Source: Planctomycetia bacterium
GTDB lineage: Bacteria; Planctomycetota; Planctomycetia; Pirellulales; UBA1268
Length of the DNA: 14,147 bases
Direction of reading: 5' to 3'
NCBI GenBank assembly: GCA_009923125.1
Contig: RFUD01000016.1
Coordinates: forward strand, 1 to 14,147
Shown here piece by piece: positions 1 through 6,993 of the stretch (within the stretch, counting starts at the first letter, position 1; each line of letters begins with the position of its first letter). Under the pieces are notes generated by a model. The model was not told where the DNA came from, ran no database searches, and saw only the letters and a program-made list of their open reading frames with translations. The translations under genes were made by a program, and so were the position numbers.

Positions 1-192
1 CTCTCGGCCGTCACGTTCAGGCCCGAGGCCGCCGGAGAACAGCAGGCGGAGATCGGTTTCGAGGGGGATCCACGGCTCGAGGACGATCCACGCTTCGACG
101 GAAATTCCCCTCAGGTGTTCATCCTGCCCGACGCGACGGCGGTGCGTGAATATACGACTACAATCGAGGGACTGAACGAATTCACCCGATAA
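1..192 (+). CDS. C-terminal fragment of an unidentified protein, probably a pseudopilin-operon member
   Basis: An open frame runs in from the left edge and ends at TAA 190-192, giving 63 residues. The visible end is acidic and hydrophilic, with an FEGDPRLEDDPRF segment and a terminus VFILPDATAVREY followed by TTTIEGLNEFTR. There is no membrane segment in the visible part. The next gene starts 14 nt downstream on the same strand, and the following two genes look like pseudopilin components. A minor pseudopilin (GspH-like C-terminus) is therefore the likeliest identity, but this comes from context only. The N-terminus, where a prepilin signal would lie, is outside the window. Confidence 0.6.
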   Translation, partial: LSAVTFRPEAAGEQQAEIGFEGDPRLEDDPRFDGNSPQVFILPDATAVREYTTTIEGLNEFTR

Positions 193-206
193 ACCCTCGA
201 CAGACC

Positions 207-2003
207 GTGACACGCTCCCCCGCCACCGTCGTTCCGGGCCGCCGCAGCCCGCCGGCATTCGAGGCCGCCGGGGCGGGCGATCGACGGCGGACGCCGCATG
301 GCCAGCCCCGGGGGGTGCTCCTGCTGGTCGTGCTGAGCATGCTGTCGCTGTTCATGGTCCTGGGCATCACCTTCGTCGTGATGTCGGGCCGGACCCGTGC
401 GATGGCCCGGGCGCTGGCCAATACGCGTCAGGCCGCCGAGGAGGCGACGCTGCCCGCCGGGCGGCTCCTCGATCATGCCGCCATGCTGCTGATCAGGGGC
501 CCGCAGGTGACGGCGGCCGACCGGCAGCCGCGGGAGCTCGGCCGGACCGGCGACGAGCCCACCGAAGACCCGGCACGGGCGCTGGTCTTCGAATCCCTCC
601 TCGAGGATCAGTACGGCACGACCGCCCCCCTCGAGGGAACGCTCGACGAGATCGTCGATGCCGGCCCGGTCTGCCGACTCACCGTCACACTCTCGCCATC
701 CGCCGAGTACCGGCTCGCCGAACTGAGCGGCCGCGTCGTCTCGCTGCTGCCGGTCGGGGCGGCCGCGACGAGCCACCGCATCCTCCGCGCCGAAGCCGGG
801 CCGCCGGGAGGCGTGCGGCTCTGCGTATCGCATGTCGGCCCGCAGTTCCCGCGGTCGCCCGATGCCCCCGGCTACGTCCTGCCCGCCGTGGGGACCAAGG
901 TCATCATCAGCAGCCGGGCCCACAGTTCGGACGGTGCCTCCATGAACGAGCCGTGGGACGGGTTCGACGAGGCGAATCCCTTTCTGGCCCATGTCGAGCC
1001 GGAACCCGCGAAGCCGTCCCGGCAGGTCGTGATCCGGCCGTCGATGTTCAAGATCGAGGCCGCCCTGGCGCTCGCCGATCAGGATCCTGACAACGACGAC
1101 CTCGACGGCGACAAGGTGGACGATCGTGCCGACAACGACAACGATGGCGTCTTCGACGGCTGGTTTTTCGACCCCGCGATGCCGAGGATCGTCTCGCCGC
1201 GCACGGGCCTGCCGGTCGCCATCCACATGTCGTGCCTGGTCCTCGACATGGATGGACGGCTCAACGTCAACGCCCACGGGTCTGTGAACGACCTGCTCTA
1301 CCGGGCCGATACCGTGCCCTTCGGCAGCGGGTATGGACCGGCGGAGATCGACGGCGGCGCCGTGTTCCGGTCGCTGTCCGCCGCGAGCGCAAACCCGTGT
1401 GGGGACGATCCGTGGATGAACGTCCTGCTCGGCGCCCGGGCCGGCGACACGCTCTATGCGGGCGTCGGACCGAGGCCGGGCGACCGCCTGATGCCGTTGC
1501 AGTTCGCCGCAGGCACGGCGATCGAGGGCCGGTACGGCTGGCGGGCGAACTCCGACTCCAGCCCGATTCGCGGCGTGGCCGAAAGGTCCGCGCTGGCGGA
1601 CGTCGTGGCGATGCCGGGCGTGAACGGCAACGCCGACCCGGTCGCGGCCGACGGCATCCTCAACCTGGCGGCGGTGCCTCCTGTGAATCGCGGGTGGGCC
1701 GTCGATCTTCACGGCCGGCTGCAGCGCCGCGCCACCCGCGGCGGATCTCCCGTGCCGACGCTCGCGTACCAGAAGGCCGACATCAGCGATGAATTCCTCG
1801 ACCAGCCCTACGAGATGGGGCTCGACTACCGCAAGCGGCGCACCGGGCTTCACGACCCGGCGACGAGCGGGACGGCGGCGAGCGCGGTCGCCGACAATCC
1901 GTTTTCGCCCGCCGAGTTCGAACGGATCCTGCGTCCTGCAGCGGCGGCTGTTCTTCAAGGATCTCTACATGGCGGCCGTGGCGCTGTCGGTGCCCGCCGG
2001 TGA
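207..2003 (+). CDS. Giant GspK/PilX-like pseudopilin component, 5' part of a frameshifted gene
   Basis: The GTG at 207 is chosen because it lies 14 nt after the previous stop and leaves a short basic N-terminus (residues about 1-35) before one hydrophobic helix (about 36-59, starting RGVLLLVVLS). That is the usual start of large planctomycete pilus/type II secretion-associated proteins; no clear Shine-Dalgarno is visible. The rest would lie outside the membrane. Residues about 291-320 (nt 1077-1166) form a DxDxDG-rich calcium-binding stretch resembling thrombospondin type-3 repeats. The stretch before the break, NPFSPAEFERIL, resembles a conserved element of this planctomycete family. After about nt 1931 the frame turns into low-complexity PAAAAVLQ...GARR and stops at 2003. 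The family-like sequence continues instead in another frame (see 1936-3792). Membership of the GspK/PilX type is inferred from architecture. Confidence 0.75.
   Translation: MTRSPATVVPGRRSPPAFEAAGAGDRRRTPHGQPRGVLLLVVLSMLSLFMVLGITFVVMSGRTRAMARALANTRQAAEEATLPAGRLLDHAAMLLIRGPQVTAADRQPRELGRTGDEPTEDPARALVFESLLEDQYGTTAPLEGTLDEIVDAGPVCRLTVTLSPSAEYRLAELSGRVVSLLPVGAAATSHRILRAEAGPPGGVRLCVSHVGPQFPRSPDAPGYVLPAVGTKVIISSRAHSSDGASMNEPWDGFDEANPFLAHVEPEPAKPSRQVVIRPSMFKIEAALALADQDPDNDDLDGDKVDDRADNDNDGVFDGWFFDPAMPRIVSPRTGLPVAIHMSCLVLDMDGRLNVNAHGSVNDLLYRADTVPFGSGYGPAEIDGGAVFRSLSAASANPCGDDPWMNVLLGARAGDTLYAGVGPRPGDRLMPLQFAAGTAIEGRYGWRANSDSSPIRGVAERSALADVVAMPGVNGNADPVAADGILNLAAVPPVNRGWAVDLHGRLQRRATRGGSPVPTLAYQKADISDEFLDQPYEMGLDYRKRRTGLHDPATSGTAASAVADNPFSPAEFERILRPAAAAVLQGSLHGGRGAVGARR
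1927..1940 (+). repeat. Near-perfect tandem 7-bp duplication at the frame break
   Basis: TCCTGCG (1927-1933) is followed directly by TCCTGCA (1934-1940). The good reading frame changes exactly here, from codons beginning at positions divisible by 3 to codons beginning one base later. Dropping one 7-bp copy joins the halves in frame as ERIL-QRRLFFKDLY and gives an uninterrupted 1192-residue protein from 207 to 3792. A slipped-strand duplication, a sequencing or assembly artefact, or a fixed mutation are all possible. Confidence 0.7.
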
Positions 2004-3792
2004 AAATCCGTCCGCCGAGGTCGCCGGCCGTTGCGGCCAGTGGGCTGCGAACGTCATCGAGTATCAGGATGCCGACTCCACGATGAGCCGGTTCGAGTAC
2101 GACGTCCGACCGCTGGACGGCTGGGACGTGGACGGTGACCCGGCGACCGCCGAACCCGATAGCGGCCTCACGTGGGGAGCCGAACGGCCCGAGGTCGTGA
2201 TCACGCAGACGCTGGCCTGGGAGGACGAGTCCGACGCCGAGCTGTTCGTCGTGCTCCACCACCCGTGGGACGGCCGCCTGGGCGACGGCCCGGCGGGCTC
2301 GGCGGAACCCGTCGCACCCGAGCTCGCCGGGGGCGGCGGGCCCGACTCCGTGGACATGGGCAGGCAGGCTCCGGCCTCGGGCGATGGAATCTGGCGGCTC
2401 CGCTGCGGCAACACCTTCGCGTTTCCGGCCGCGGGCTCGAGCCTCGGAGCCAACCAGTGGATGTTTCTCAAGCCGGAGGCGGTGTCGAAGAAGGGTATCG
2501 AGGTGCCCGCGTCCGACCCCGCGCGGCGGGTGGTGTCGATCCCGGGTTTCCGCGCGACGCTGCCACCGGCGGGCGGGCCGGGATCGCTGACACCCCGCTC
2601 GACGTTCGTCTACCTCGAGCGTCTCGCAGACCCCGGGGCCGCGCACGACGACGCGACGAACCCCTACCTGATCGTCGATGCCTTGTCGGTGTTCGTCGCG
2701 GATCGATCGCACGACGACGAGGAACCCGACGACGGGGAAGGCGACGAGGACGATGAGGATGCCGACGACGAAGACGAGGACGACGAGGAGCGTCATCCGA
2801 ATGAGCAGTTCACGTTCTGCCGTCGCAACAGCGGCTGGGCACAGCAGCACGAGGAGCGGCCGTTCTCCAGGGCACAGGGGCCGAAGCCCGCCATGACGGC
2901 GGAGTGGGACGGCGATCCGCGCTGGTTCTCCTGGCCGAATCGGCCCCTCGCGAGCCCCGCCGAACTGATTCTCGTGCCCGGGTTCATCTCGCTGCAGGTC
3001 CGCGATGCGACCCACAGCGACGGCCGCGGGATGCTCTACGACTACGTCGCCGATCCCGACGACGGCCAGTATCTGCCGGACCTGATCCCCGGCGACAAAC
3101 TCGTGGCGCTCGAGGTGTTCACGGTGCCCTCCCGGTTCGCCGGCGTCCTGAAGCGGCTGCGTATCGGCTTCTACGGCAACGAGGCGGCGGCTTTTCGGTC
3201 GCCGTTCGAGCACAACGAACTCACGATCGGCCGGGAACCGGGGAGGGTCAACCTGAACACCATCACCTCCGACGCCGTCTGGGAGGCCGTGGTGCAGGGC
3301 ACGGTTCCCCGGATCGCCGGTGAAGATGCCAGCCTACCCGAGCCCCCGTACCCGCACGGCCTGGTGCGGGCCCGCACGAGCGGCACCGTCCCCACCACGC
3401 CCCGGTTCGCCGAACTCGTCTCGACGGGATCGACGGGCACCCACTATCCCGCCAAGACGACCGGGCAGCTCCTGAGCCTCTCCGGCGTCAACGAACGACC
3501 GACGCTCGTGGTCAACGGCACGACGTCGATTCCCGACGCCGCGATCAACCCGCTCCACGCCTTCTACACCGCCATGCGGCTGAGCAATCTCGCCACGAAC
3601 AGGTCGCACGTGTTCGGCGTCTGGATCACGCTGCGGACGATGGAGACCACGGCCGACGGGGAAGTCGATCGCGACACGGTCGAGTTTCACCGGATGTTTT
3701 TCCTCTTCGACCGTTCACGGCCGCTGGCCTTCGAGAGCGGCCGCGACCACAACGTCCGGGATGGGATCATCCTCCAGCGGGTGCTCCAGTGA
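1936..3792 (+). CDS. Giant GspK/PilX-like pseudopilin component, 3' part of the frameshifted gene
   Basis: This is the continuation of the gene beginning at 207, in the +1 frame. The frame is open upstream to an ATG at 1789, but the residues before about 1936 are Arg/Ser-rich out-of-frame sequence, so the real segment begins at LQRRLFFKDLYM. If it were translated alone, ATG 1969 is the first sensible start. Notable parts are QWAANVIEYQDADSTMSRFEYD (an element I associate with this planctomycete family), an acidic tract at nt 2713-2790 (22 of 26 residues Asp/Glu), GRVNLNTITSDAVWEAV near nt 3240-3290 (like the VNLNT element of GspK-type proteins), and a C-terminus ending GRDHNVRDGIILQRVLQ. The stop overlaps the next gene's start (GTGA). 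The protein is presumably an extracytoplasmic minor pseudopilin or assembly factor. Confidence 0.75.
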   Translation: MQRRLFFKDLYMAAVALSVPAGENPSAEVAGRCGQWAANVIEYQDADSTMSRFEYDVRPLDGWDVDGDPATAEPDSGLTWGAERPEVVITQTLAWEDESDAELFVVLHHPWDGRLGDGPAGSAEPVAPELAGGGGPDSVDMGRQAPASGDGIWRLRCGNTFAFPAAGSSLGANQWMFLKPEAVSKKGIEVPASDPARRVVSIPGFRATLPPAGGPGSLTPRSTFVYLERLADPGAAHDDATNPYLIVDALSVFVADRSHDDEEPDDGEGDEDDEDADDEDEDDEERHPNEQFTFCRRNSGWAQQHEERPFSRAQGPKPAMTAEWDGDPRWFSWPNRPLASPAELILVPGFISLQVRDATHSDGRGMLYDYVADPDDGQYLPDLIPGDKLVALEVFTVPSRFAGVLKRLRIGFYGNEAAAFRSPFEHNELTIGREPGRVNLNTITSDAVWEAVVQGTVPRIAGEDASLPEPPYPHGLVRARTSGTVPTTPRFAELVSTGSTGTHYPAKTTGQLLSLSGVNERPTLVVNGTTSIPDAAINPLHAFYTAMRLSNLATNRSHVFGVWITLRTMETTADGEVDRDTVEFHRMFFLFDRSRPLAFESGRDHNVRDGIILQRVLQ

Positions 3793-5174
3793 CCCTCCTG
3801 CCCGTTGCGCGGCCGCGTCGCGGGATGACGCTGGTGGAGATGCTCGTGGCGACCACGGCCACGGTGATCGTCGTGGGGGTGATCGTCCAGGTGTTCGCCG
3901 AGTTCACCCGCGGCATCGGCAACAGCCGCAGCCTGATGGAACTGGGCACCCGCCTGCGGACCACCGCCATGCTGCTGCGACGGGATCTCAACGGGGCCAC
4001 GGCGCCCCTGCTGCCCCCGCTGAGCCCATCGGACGGCGTGGGCTATTTCGAGATCATCGAAGGTCCGCGCCAGGACCGCGACGCGGCCGATGGATCGGCC
4101 GATCTTGAGGCCGACATCGACGACGTCCTGCTGTTCACGACCTGCGACGAGTCGAATCCGTTCACGGGCACCTGCGAGAGCGGAGTCATCCACGGGAGCA
4201 CCGCGGAAGTCGCCTGGTTCCTGCGGCCGACGGTGCCGGCGACCGTGCCCGCCACCTGCACGCTCTACCGACGCCAGCTGCTCGTCGTCGGCCGGCTCGG
4301 ACGGGCGGAAATCGAGCAGCGCATCAACCAGCGTTTCGCCAGCGGGCTGGCGGCGGTCTACGACCACTACGACCTGTCGCTGGCCCGCGTCGAGTCGGAC
4401 CCCTCGGGCGGCCTCGTGCCCAACACGATCTCCGACCTCACGCGTCGGGAGCGGCGTTTTCTCCACGCTCCGCTGAACGCGGCCCCGGGCCCCGGATTCC
4501 CCTTCCCGTTCCTGGCCGATCACCAGGTGGCGTCGCTCTCGCCGACGCGGGAAGTGCTGCCCCCGTCCGCCCGGGGCCTGATCTTCGATTCGACGAGCCT
4601 CCGATTCGGTGAGGACGTGATGCTGACCGGGGTGATCGCGTTCGATGTGCGGGTCTTCGATCCGGCGGCGCCCATCGACGTCCGCGGCACCGGGGGCGGT
4701 GCGACACCCGTCACACCGGGCGACGCCGTCACGCTCACCAACGGCATCGCCAACGGCGCCTATGTCGATCTCGGCAACGGCGTGACGGCAACGTCCGCGT
4801 CGCTCCCCTCGGGCCAAACGCCCCGGTTCGCCGGCTACGGTCACCCGCTCTCCGGCGCGCTCGTCGGGTCGCCAACGACGCGTCGCACCTACGACACCTG
4901 GAGCACCCACTACGAGACGAACGGTCTCGACGAAGACGCCGTCGTCGGAGCCGATCAGGGCACGAACGGCCTCGACGACGTCATCCCCGAGAGATCGTCC
5001 GGAGCGGTCGTCAGGCAGCCTGCCGACGGGGTGGCCGACGACAGCGGCGAAATGGAAACATCTCCGCCCTACCCGTTCCCGCTCCGGGGGATCGAAATCC
5101 GGATCCGCTGCTACGACGCCGGCAGCCGGCAGGTGCGTCAGGTGACGGTCCGGCACGCATCGGTGCCACACTGA
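3789..5174 (+). CDS. Prepilin with type IV methylation signal, PilW/GspJ-like
   Basis: This 461-residue protein has a textbook class III (type IV prepilin) signal: basic PVARPRRG, cleavage after Gly12, mature Met-Thr-Leu-Val-Glu with the conserved Glu5 (Glu17 of the precursor), then a hydrophobic helix to about residue 37. The GTG at 3789 is preferred over the ATG at 3825 because the later start would remove the Gly and the basic leader. The remainder is a long globular domain, larger than typical GspJ, with no other membrane segment. Translation is probably coupled to the preceding gene through the GTGA overlap. A prepilin peptidase (PilD/GspO) must be supplied from elsewhere. Assignment to the PilW/GspJ group of minor pseudopilins rests on the signal, size and neighbours. 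Confidence 0.85.
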   Translation: MTLLPVARPRRGMTLVEMLVATTATVIVVGVIVQVFAEFTRGIGNSRSLMELGTRLRTTAMLLRRDLNGATAPLLPPLSPSDGVGYFEIIEGPRQDRDAADGSADLEADIDDVLLFTTCDESNPFTGTCESGVIHGSTAEVAWFLRPTVPATVPATCTLYRRQLLVVGRLGRAEIEQRINQRFASGLAAVYDHYDLSLARVESDPSGGLVPNTISDLTRRERRFLHAPLNAAPGPGFPFPFLADHQVASLSPTREVLPPSARGLIFDSTSLRFGEDVMLTGVIAFDVRVFDPAAPIDVRGTGGGATPVTPGDAVTLTNGIANGAYVDLGNGVTATSASLPSGQTPRFAGYGHPLSGALVGSPTTRRTYDTWSTHYETNGLDEDAVVGADQGTNGLDDVIPERSSGAVVRQPADGVADDSGEMETSPPYPFPLRGIEIRIRCYDAGSRQVRQVTVRHASVPH

Positions 5175-5247
5175 TCGCTTCGCCTGTCGCTCCCAGCCGG
5201 TCCGGCCCGGCCGACTCCCGCCCCAGGGTGACCGGGGGGGATCGGCG

Positions 5248-6537
5248 TCAGGCCACCGTCATGGTCACCGTGAACCCGACCGGCGACCGGTCGGGAGCCC
5301 GCAGGCGGAGCTTGTAGGCCCGACCCGGAACGATGGCCAAACCGGAAGCCGTGCTCACGCCGGTCTCGCTCGGCTCCAGTTCCACGACCTTCACATCGTC
5401 CACGAGCGACTCGATCTCGAGATCGGCGAAGTCACCCGACTCGCCCCGCTCCAGGACCACCGACAGCGTGCTCACGCCCTCGGGGGCCCGGAACGTGAAG
5501 AACTTCTTGTCGTCCTTGCTGGCCGAAGTGCCGGTCACGGTCAGCGTGTTGTTCACGAACTGCACCACCGACGCCCGACCCGCACGGTCGAGATCCACAT
5601 CGCCGTCGTCATCGGCTGTCGAGTTGGTCCCCAGTCCCCCGCGGATGCGGTCGCGGCCGCGGCCGCCGTTGATCGAGTCGTCGCCGTCGTCGCCGAACAG
5701 ATCGTCGGAATCGTCGCCGCCATCGAGCGAGTCGTCGCCGGCTCCGCCACGAACGCGGTCACGACCACTCCCTCCCGTCAGCCGATCGTCGCCGGCCTCT
5801 CCCCAGACCACGTCGTCGCCGCCGTCACCCCCGGCAACGTCGTTGCCGGCGCCACCGAACACGACATCGACCCCGGCGCCACCGACCAGCGTGTCGTCAC
5901 CATCCTCACCCCGCAGAACGTCGCCCTCGCCGCCGCCGTCGAGGTCATCGTTGCCGCCACCACCCTGCAGCCGATCGGCCCCGCGGCCACCGACGATCCG
6001 GTCGTCGCCGGCCCCGCCGACACCGAGATCGTTGCCGTTTCCGAGGTCGATGTCGTCATCGCCCCCGTTGCCCCGCACGGTGTCGTTGCCGGCCTGGCCG
6101 AGGATCGTGTCGTCTCCATCGCCGCCATCGATCACGTCATTGCCGTTGCCGGCATCGACGGTGAACGCCATCGGTGCACCCGACGCGTCGCGGATCCCGG
6201 ACGCGATCACGACCCGGTCGTTCCCGCCGAGCGCCGAGATCGATACCCGGGCCACATTGGCAAACTCGGTGTCGCGAGCGACGCCATCGACGCCCCGCAG
6301 AACCACGCTCCCGAGCGTCGCCCCGGCCCGCACTTCGATCACGTCCCGGCGTTCCGTGCCCACGATGGTCAGCAATCCGGAGTCATCCACCGTCGCGGCG
6401 AGCATCGCCCGCGGTTCCAGCGTCTCCATCTGTCGCAGGGAGCCATTCGGCCGTCGGCCCGCGCCCCGCGTCCGCCGCGGCTGATTGTCGACCCGCGCGA
6501 AGAGGCGGGTGATCGGTTCGAACTTCAATGCGGCCAT
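5248..6537 (-). CDS. RTX calcium-binding repeat protein with LEPR-xLL N-terminal motif (first paralogue)
   Basis: The ATG at 6537 gives 429 residues. It is chosen over an open extension to 6858 because GGAG lies 8 nt upstream and the upstream extension crosses a strong promoter. Residues 1-48 are basic and contain METLEPRAMLAA, the planctomycete LEPR-xLL motif. Residues about 49-127 look like a beta-rich spacer. Residues 128-298 are 19 uninterrupted nonapeptides of the GGxGxDxLx type, which in known RTX proteins fold as a Ca2+-loaded beta-roll outside the cell. Residues about 320-429 form a beta-rich domain resembling pre-peptidase C-terminal (PPC-like) domains and matching the end of the protein at 9773-11254. 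No classical Sec signal is obvious, so export probably involves the LEPR-type region. No catalytic domain is visible; a structural, surface or matrix role is inferred. Confidence 0.85.
   Translation of the reverse strand: MAALKFEPITRLFARVDNQPRRTRGAGRRPNGSLRQMETLEPRAMLAATVDDSGLLTIVGTERRDVIEVRAGATLGSVVLRGVDGVARDTEFANVARVSISALGGNDRVVIASGIRDASGAPMAFTVDAGNGNDVIDGGDGDDTILGQAGNDTVRGNGGDDDIDLGNGNDLGVGGAGDDRIVGGRGADRLQGGGGNDDLDGGGEGDVLRGEDGDDTLVGGAGVDVVFGGAGNDVAGGDGGDDVVWGEAGDDRLTGGSGRDRVRGGAGDDSLDGGDDSDDLFGDDGDDSINGGRGRDRIRGGLGTNSTADDDGDVDLDRAGRASVVQFVNNTLTVTGTSASKDDKKFFTFRAPEGVSTLSVVLERGESGDFADLEIESLVDDVKVVELEPSETGVSTASGLAIVPGRAYKLRLRAPDRSPVGFTVTMTVA
5644..6156 (-). repeat. RTX nonapeptide array, 19 units
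   Basis: The array codes for 19 consecutive nonapeptides, from DAGNGNDVI to NGGRGRDRI, with no gap between units. The consensus is xGGxGxDxL/V/I, with Asp or Asn at the calcium-binding turn positions. Individual units lose one or two glycines (for example DGGDDSDDL) but keep the length of nine. Confidence 0.88.
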
Positions 6538-6545
6538 GGCTGCGG

Positions 6546-6549
6546 CTCC
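6546..6549 (-). promoter_or_regulatory. Shine-Dalgarno for the first RTX gene
   Basis: GGAG on the minus strand lies 8 nt before the ATG at 6537. It decides the start of this gene against the longer open frame reaching 6858. Confidence 0.65.
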
Positions 6550-6604
6550 AAATGAATTCAAAAAGTGATGGACCCGAAACAACAGGAAACAACCGTCACC
6601 ACCG

Positions 6605-6633
6605 ATACTAGTTGCACCTGTACCAGGGGTCAA
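6605..6633 (-). promoter_or_regulatory. Sigma70-type promoter for the first RTX gene
   Basis: Read on the minus strand, TTGACC (6633-6628) and TAGTAT (6610-6605) are separated by exactly 17 bp. The predicted start is near 6598, giving a leader of about 60 nt before ATG 6537. The spacer contains TACAGGTGCA, one mismatch from the TACAnnTGTA core bound by BlaI/CopY-family repressors, so copper- or stress-linked control is possible but unproven. Confidence 0.6.
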
Positions 6634-6751
6634 GAATTCGGTCGATGGAGAATTTGATGCGAAATTCCGGGCCGGAAGCACCCGGATGAGGGGAAGTGGA
6701 CCCTCGAGACCGGGCGAAAAGTACCGGGCAAAACGGATGCGGCAACTCACG

Positions 6752-6782
6752 ATTGGCTCACATTTTCTTCCTTCGAGCCAAT
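6752..6782. repeat. Perfect 8-bp inverted repeat, possible operator
   Basis: ATTGGCTC (6752-6759) and GAGCCAAT (6775-6782) are perfect reverse complements separated by 15 bp. Their centres are 23 bp apart, about two helical turns. The element lies just upstream of the candidate -35 of the oxidase operon, a typical place for a dimeric regulator. A long-loop hairpin is the alternative, but no T-run follows. Confidence 0.5.
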
Positions 6783-6785
6783 TTG

Positions 6786-6813
6786 TTGCCCTCGCGGCAT
6801 ATTGAACTAGACT
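6786..6813 (+). promoter_or_regulatory. Weak promoter candidate for the oxidase operon
   Basis: TTGCCC (6786-6791) and TAGACT (6808-6813) are spaced 16 bp apart, directly downstream of the inverted repeat. The leader to ATG 6994 would be about 175 nt. Both boxes have mismatches to consensus, so this is tentative. Confidence 0.3.
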
Positions 6814-6982
6814 GCAAAAACCCGTGGATCGGTGTTCGCACCGCATCCACACGTCCACCCGGATCGATCACTGATCATCCGCGGCGTCCCACTCCCTCCC
6901 TCCGTTATCGCCGTCCACGCCATTCGGTTTCTGATTCCGAGCAGCGTTCCATGGAAAGTTGCTCGTAACGACCAACACCCTC

Positions 6983-6986
6983 GAGG
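6983..6986 (+). promoter_or_regulatory. Shine-Dalgarno for the multicopper oxidase
   Basis: GAGG (inside GAGGAAA) lies 7 nt before ATG 6994. It supports this start, which places the twin-arginine signal at the N-terminus, against the longer open frame from 6832. Confidence 0.65.
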
Positions 6987-6993
6987 AAACAGC

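Larger units (their letters stand above)
6538..6993. other. Divergent intergenic control region, 456 bp
   Basis: No gene is supported here. The base composition is clearly less GC-rich than the flanking genes. The region holds a minus-strand promoter (6605-6633) for the first RTX gene, an 8-bp inverted repeat (6752-6782), a weaker plus-strand promoter candidate (6786-6813), and Shine-Dalgarno sites for both genes. The open frames crossing it give no protein-like sequence. Confidence 0.7.

Noticed and set aside
111..1958. Long minus-strand open frame (615 residues) antisense to the pseudopilin gene
   Set aside because: It is Arg/His/Gly-rich with no domain or start signal. It arises from high-GC codon structure of the real plus-strand gene, which has a membrane helix and family motifs.
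5175..5247. Possible bidirectional terminator between the convergent prepilin and RTX genes
   Set aside because: GC-rich imperfect arms around GGTCCGGCCCGGCCGAC do not pair well and no T-run is present on either strand.
5333..6484. Plus-strand Ser/Pro-rich open frame (383 residues) over the first RTX gene
   Set aside because: It is the antisense reading of Gly/Asp-rich RTX repeats, which gives Pro/Ser-rich sequence mechanically. The minus strand has the promoter, Shine-Dalgarno and recognisable domains.
6538..6858. N-terminal extension of the first RTX protein up to 6858
   Set aside because: The extra 107 residues look non-coding and cross the TTGACC-N17-TAGTAT promoter. A Shine-Dalgarno directly precedes ATG 6537.
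6832..6993. N-terminal extension of the multicopper oxidase from 6832
   Set aside because: It would bury the twin-arginine signal 54 residues deeper. GAGG at 6983 points to ATG 6994.
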